Origin: Arcanobacterium wilhelmae
GTDB taxonomy: Bacteria; Actinomycetota; Actinomycetes; Actinomycetales; Actinomycetaceae
Assembly (NCBI RefSeq): GCF_029632765.1
Contig: NZ_CP121247.1
Span: 1,860,001-1,924,000 of the forward strand
Reading direction: 5' to 3'
DNA: 64,000 nt
Each line of letters begins with the position of its first letter. Within the stretch, counting starts at the first letter, position 1. Made by a program: the position numbers and the translations under genes. Below, piece after piece: positions 61,911-64,000 of this stretch. The notes under the pieces were generated by a model. That model did not search any database and had not been told where the DNA came from. It saw only the letters and a program-made list of their open reading frames with translations.

Positions 61911-63122
61911 TCAGTTTCCGTAGAAGCCGGCCAGGAACTGCTCCTTGAAATCCCAGTACGAGCCGTCGGCCATCGATGCGCGGATCTGATCCACGAGGTG
62001 AACCGTGAAGTACTCGTTGTGGATCGTTGTGAGCGTGTTGACCAGCATCTCCTTCGCCTTGAACAGGTGATGGATATAGGCCTTGGAGTAGTGGGTGCAG
62101 GTGTAGCACTCGCAGCCCTCGACGAGCGGGGAGAAATCGCGCTTGAACTGGGCGCGCGTGATGTTGAAACGGCCGGTGGGCGAATAGATCGCGCCGTTGC
62201 GGGCCACGCGCGAAGGATTCACACAATCGAAGGTGTCCGCCCCGGCTTCCACGGCGTTGAAGAAATCGTCCGGCTCCGAGATGCCAAGCAGGTGGCGGGC
62301 CCGATCCTCCGGGAGCTCCTCGCACACCCAGCCCACGATCGTGCCCAAGTTTTCCTTCTCGAGCGCGCCGCCCACACCGAAGCCGTCGAAACGCTGGCCG
62401 TCAACCTCCATTGCGCCCAGATCGCGGGCCGCCTTGCGGCGCAAATCCTCGTATTGCGCGCCCTGGATCACGCCCCACAGCTGCTGGTACGGCTTGCCGG
62501 CGCGCTCCTCGGTGAGCTGCTTGTGAGCAGCAAGGCAACGCTGTGCCCACAGACGCGTGCGCTCCAAGGACTCTTCCTGGTAGGCGCGCGAGTTCATGAG
62601 GGTGGTGAGCTCGTCGAACGCGAAGATAATGTCCGCGCCGAGCTCGTGCTGGATCCGCATCGAAATCTCGGGCGTGAAGCGGTGCAGATCTCCGTTGATA
62701 TGCGAACGGAACCACACACCGTCGTCGTCCACGTTCGCCAGGCGCTCCTTGTTCGGGGCCACGGCGTCGTCGGCGATCTTCTTGCCGGAAAACTCCTCCG
62801 AGAGTACCTTCTTGAAGCCGGATCCCAGGCTCATCACCTGGAAACCGCCCGAATCCGTGTACGTGGGCCCAGGCCAGTTCATGAATTTTCCGAGGCCGCC
62901 GGCTTTGTCCACAATGTCCGAGCCTGGCTGAAGATAGAGGTGGTAGGCGTTAGAGAGCACCGCCTGGCCGCCGACCTGCGCGATCGATTCCGGGAGAACA
63001 GCCTTCACTGTGGCCTTCGTGCCCACCGGGATGAAAGCTGGCGTAGCGATCTCGCCGTGGGGCGTGGAAATCGTGCCAGTGCGGCCAATTGTGCCAGCGA
63101 GCTGGGACTTTACCTCAAACAT
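61911..63122 (-). CDS. tgt: Queuine tRNA-ribosyltransferase
   Basis: This 403-residue tRNA-guanine transglycosylase swaps G34 for a queuosine precursor in tRNAs with GUN anticodons. The acid aspartate is in YTDSGGFQVMSLG near 92, the nucleophile aspartate in FDCVNPSRVARNG near 295, and the zinc ligands in CECYTCTHYSKAYIHHLFKA near 340. FAFDELTTLMNSRAYQEESL is an actinobacterial variant of the usual FDECxP region. The start is ATG 63122 with AGAAAGAAG upstream; longer in-frame extension runs through non-conserved sequence. Confidence 0.95.
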   Translation of the reverse strand: MFEVKSQLAGTIGRTGTISTPHGEIATPAFIPVGTKATVKAVLPESIAQVGGQAVLSNAYHLYLQPGSDIVDKAGGLGKFMNWPGPTYTDSGGFQVMSLGSGFKKVLSEEFSGKKIADDAVAPNKERLANVDDDGVWFRSHINGDLHRFTPEISMRIQHELGADIIFAFDELTTLMNSRAYQEESLERTRLWAQRCLAAHKQLTEERAGKPYQQLWGVIQGAQYEDLRRKAARDLGAMEVDGQRFDGFGVGGALEKENLGTIVGWVCEELPEDRARHLLGISEPDDFFNAVEAGADTFDCVNPSRVARNGAIYSPTGRFNITRAQFKRDFSPLVEGCECYTCTHYSKAYIHHLFKAKEMLVNTLTTIHNEYFTVHLVDQIRASMADGSYWDFKEQFLAGFYGN

Positions 63123-63202
63123 TCGGTTCTTCTTTCTGCGTGGGTTGCGGGACGCCGACGTCGGTGCGCGCTCGCGTCGAACAGGTGGGCTGGGCAGGTG
63201 CG

Positions 63203-64000
63203 CTAGTAAGCGATGCGGATCACCGGATCGCCGGCCGCCGACTGCGCCTGCGTGAGCGCGAGATCCGCACCCGACCAGCCGAGCGTTTGGCCTGGCAGGA
63301 GGAAAGCGCCGCCGGTCACGATATAGTTCGCCACCCCACCAACCAAGGCGAAAAGCTCCTCGGCGGTGTGCGGGGAATCCGCCACCTCCACATCGAGGTG
63401 GCCGAAGATCGGAAGGCCGAGGGTGCGGGCGCGGTGCAGATCCTCGCCCGCCACGCGCACGGACAACCACAGCGGGAGCGGAACCTCGCCCTGCGTGAGC
63501 GATTCGGCGAGCTCGGTCACCATTGGAGCCGGGTGCACCGCGCCGAGCTCCGGGCGGAACACGCCGATCGCGGCTTCCTCGCGCATGAGCGCATCCGCGA
63601 GCTGGGTCATCACAATGTTCGCCGAGACCATGCGCCCGCGACGCTTGAGCTCCGGGAGCTGCTCGGCATCCGCCGATTCGCCCGCGAGCTCACCCTCCGG
63701 CGCCGCATCGAGGGGCGCGTAGAACGTCATCGCCACATGGAAGTTATGCTCCGGGAGCGCACCTTTTTCCACGTCCAGGCCGCCCGAAACCGGCGTGAGC
63801 AACACTTGCACACCTTGGAGTGAGAAATGGAAAATCGCATCCTTGCCGGGGGTGGCAGGCTCGCCGTCGACCCCAACCCATTCTCCACGAGCCTCAATAT
63901 TCCACAGTTCCTTCAAACGTGCCGTCGCCTTCTCGAGGTCAATCGGGGCCGTGAACAGGGCGAACGCCGTGAGCACTTCGGGGGCCGTGGGATGAATTGC
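63203..64000 (-). CDS. DUF4261-like protein, 5' part missing
   Basis: The frame is open to the right edge; at least 265 residues are present. Segments such as AFALFTAPIDLEKATARLKE, HNFHVAMTFYAPL and SHTAEELFALVGG-like HTAEELFALVGGVANYIV resemble DUF4261-containing proteins. It is followed by the tgt gene on the same strand after an 80-base gap that holds a CGACGTCGGTGCG motif. An in-frame GTG (63976) is an alternative start, but the reading frame upstream (AIHPTAPEV) looks coding. Confidence 0.7.
   Translation of the reverse strand, partial: AIHPTAPEVLTAFALFTAPIDLEKATARLKELWNIEARGEWVGVDGEPATPGKDAIFHFSLQGVQVLLTPVSGGLDVEKGALPEHNFHVAMTFYAPLDAAPEGELAGESADAEQLPELKRRGRMVSANIVMTQLADALMREEAAIGVFRPELGAVHPAPMVTELAESLTQGEVPLPLWLSVRVAGEDLHRARTLGLPIFGHLDVEVADSPHTAEELFALVGGVANYIVTGGAFLLPGQTLGWSGADLALTQAQSAAGDPVIRIAY

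Overview
The window is 64 kb of high-GC chromosome from an actinobacterium. The host-associated look of the gene set (sialic acid use, secreted esterase, secreted amidase) suggests the Actinomycetaceae or a relative, but that placement is inference. The evidence for Actinomycetota is the MoxR/DUF58/transglutaminase/PP2C/FHA/Ser-Thr-kinase envelope operon, a DUF5926 protein, actinobacterial RlmC and HrpB, a MetP/MetS pair, several genes that look leaderless, and strong GC codon bias that opens many long antisense frames. There are no rRNAs, CRISPR arrays, insertion sequences or prophage genes. Four tRNAs are present, three of them tRNA-Ser, in the same 31 kb as serS.

Layout. 1-8.1 kb is a sialic-acid-type locus: a DapA/NanA-family aldolase cut by the window edge, a peptide-family ABC transporter with a fused permease-ATPase, a divergent FadR-type GntR regulator with a clear operator, and a cytoplasmic GH33 sialidase-like protein. 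8.2-25.4 kb is housekeeping: ClC channel, amino-acid permease, pyrimidine-dimer glycosylase, GlsB-like protein, P-type ATPase, lipoprotein, tRNA-Ser, tadA, upp, DUF5926, a GT2 enzyme convergent with a membrane phosphatase-like protein, a DagK-like lipid kinase, serS and a HAD phosphatase. 25.5-29.3 kb is a sugar ABC operon (binding protein and two permeases) with no ATPase; one permease carries an inserted extracytoplasmic beta domain. 29.4-31 kb holds two tRNA-Ser, a DUF1684 gene and tRNA-Arg.

31.1-41 kb is accessory. It holds an AT-rich two-gene operon (secreted Amidase_6-like protein plus a membrane-anchored paralogue of its N-terminal region), a frameshifted metP with intact metS, a Fic protein with a VbhA-like N-terminus, rlmC coupled to a HAD gene, a decayed ParE toxin with intact YefM/Phd antitoxin flanked by related repeats, a DUF1801 gene, and a secreted SGNH/GDSL esterase out of frame at a (CA)6 tract. 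41-44.3 kb is hrpB coupled to a TetR regulator. 44.5-57.2 kb is one eight-gene envelope/signalling operon read right to left, headed by a 1510-residue Ig-repeat protein. 58.7-61.9 kb is a restriction-modification pair of lower GC, enclosed by 110-bp near-perfect inverted repeats and 19-bp direct repeats. The window ends with tgt and a partial DUF4261-like gene.

Across the whole window a short motif, CGACGYCGGKGCG, recurs. The exact 12-mer CGACGCCGGTGC (either strand) occurs at least 16 times, in intergenic regions, in genes and as the arms of terminators. This resembles DNA-uptake-sequence behaviour and, with the repeat-flanked restriction-modification cassette and the amidase/paralogue operon, is the most unusual feature here.
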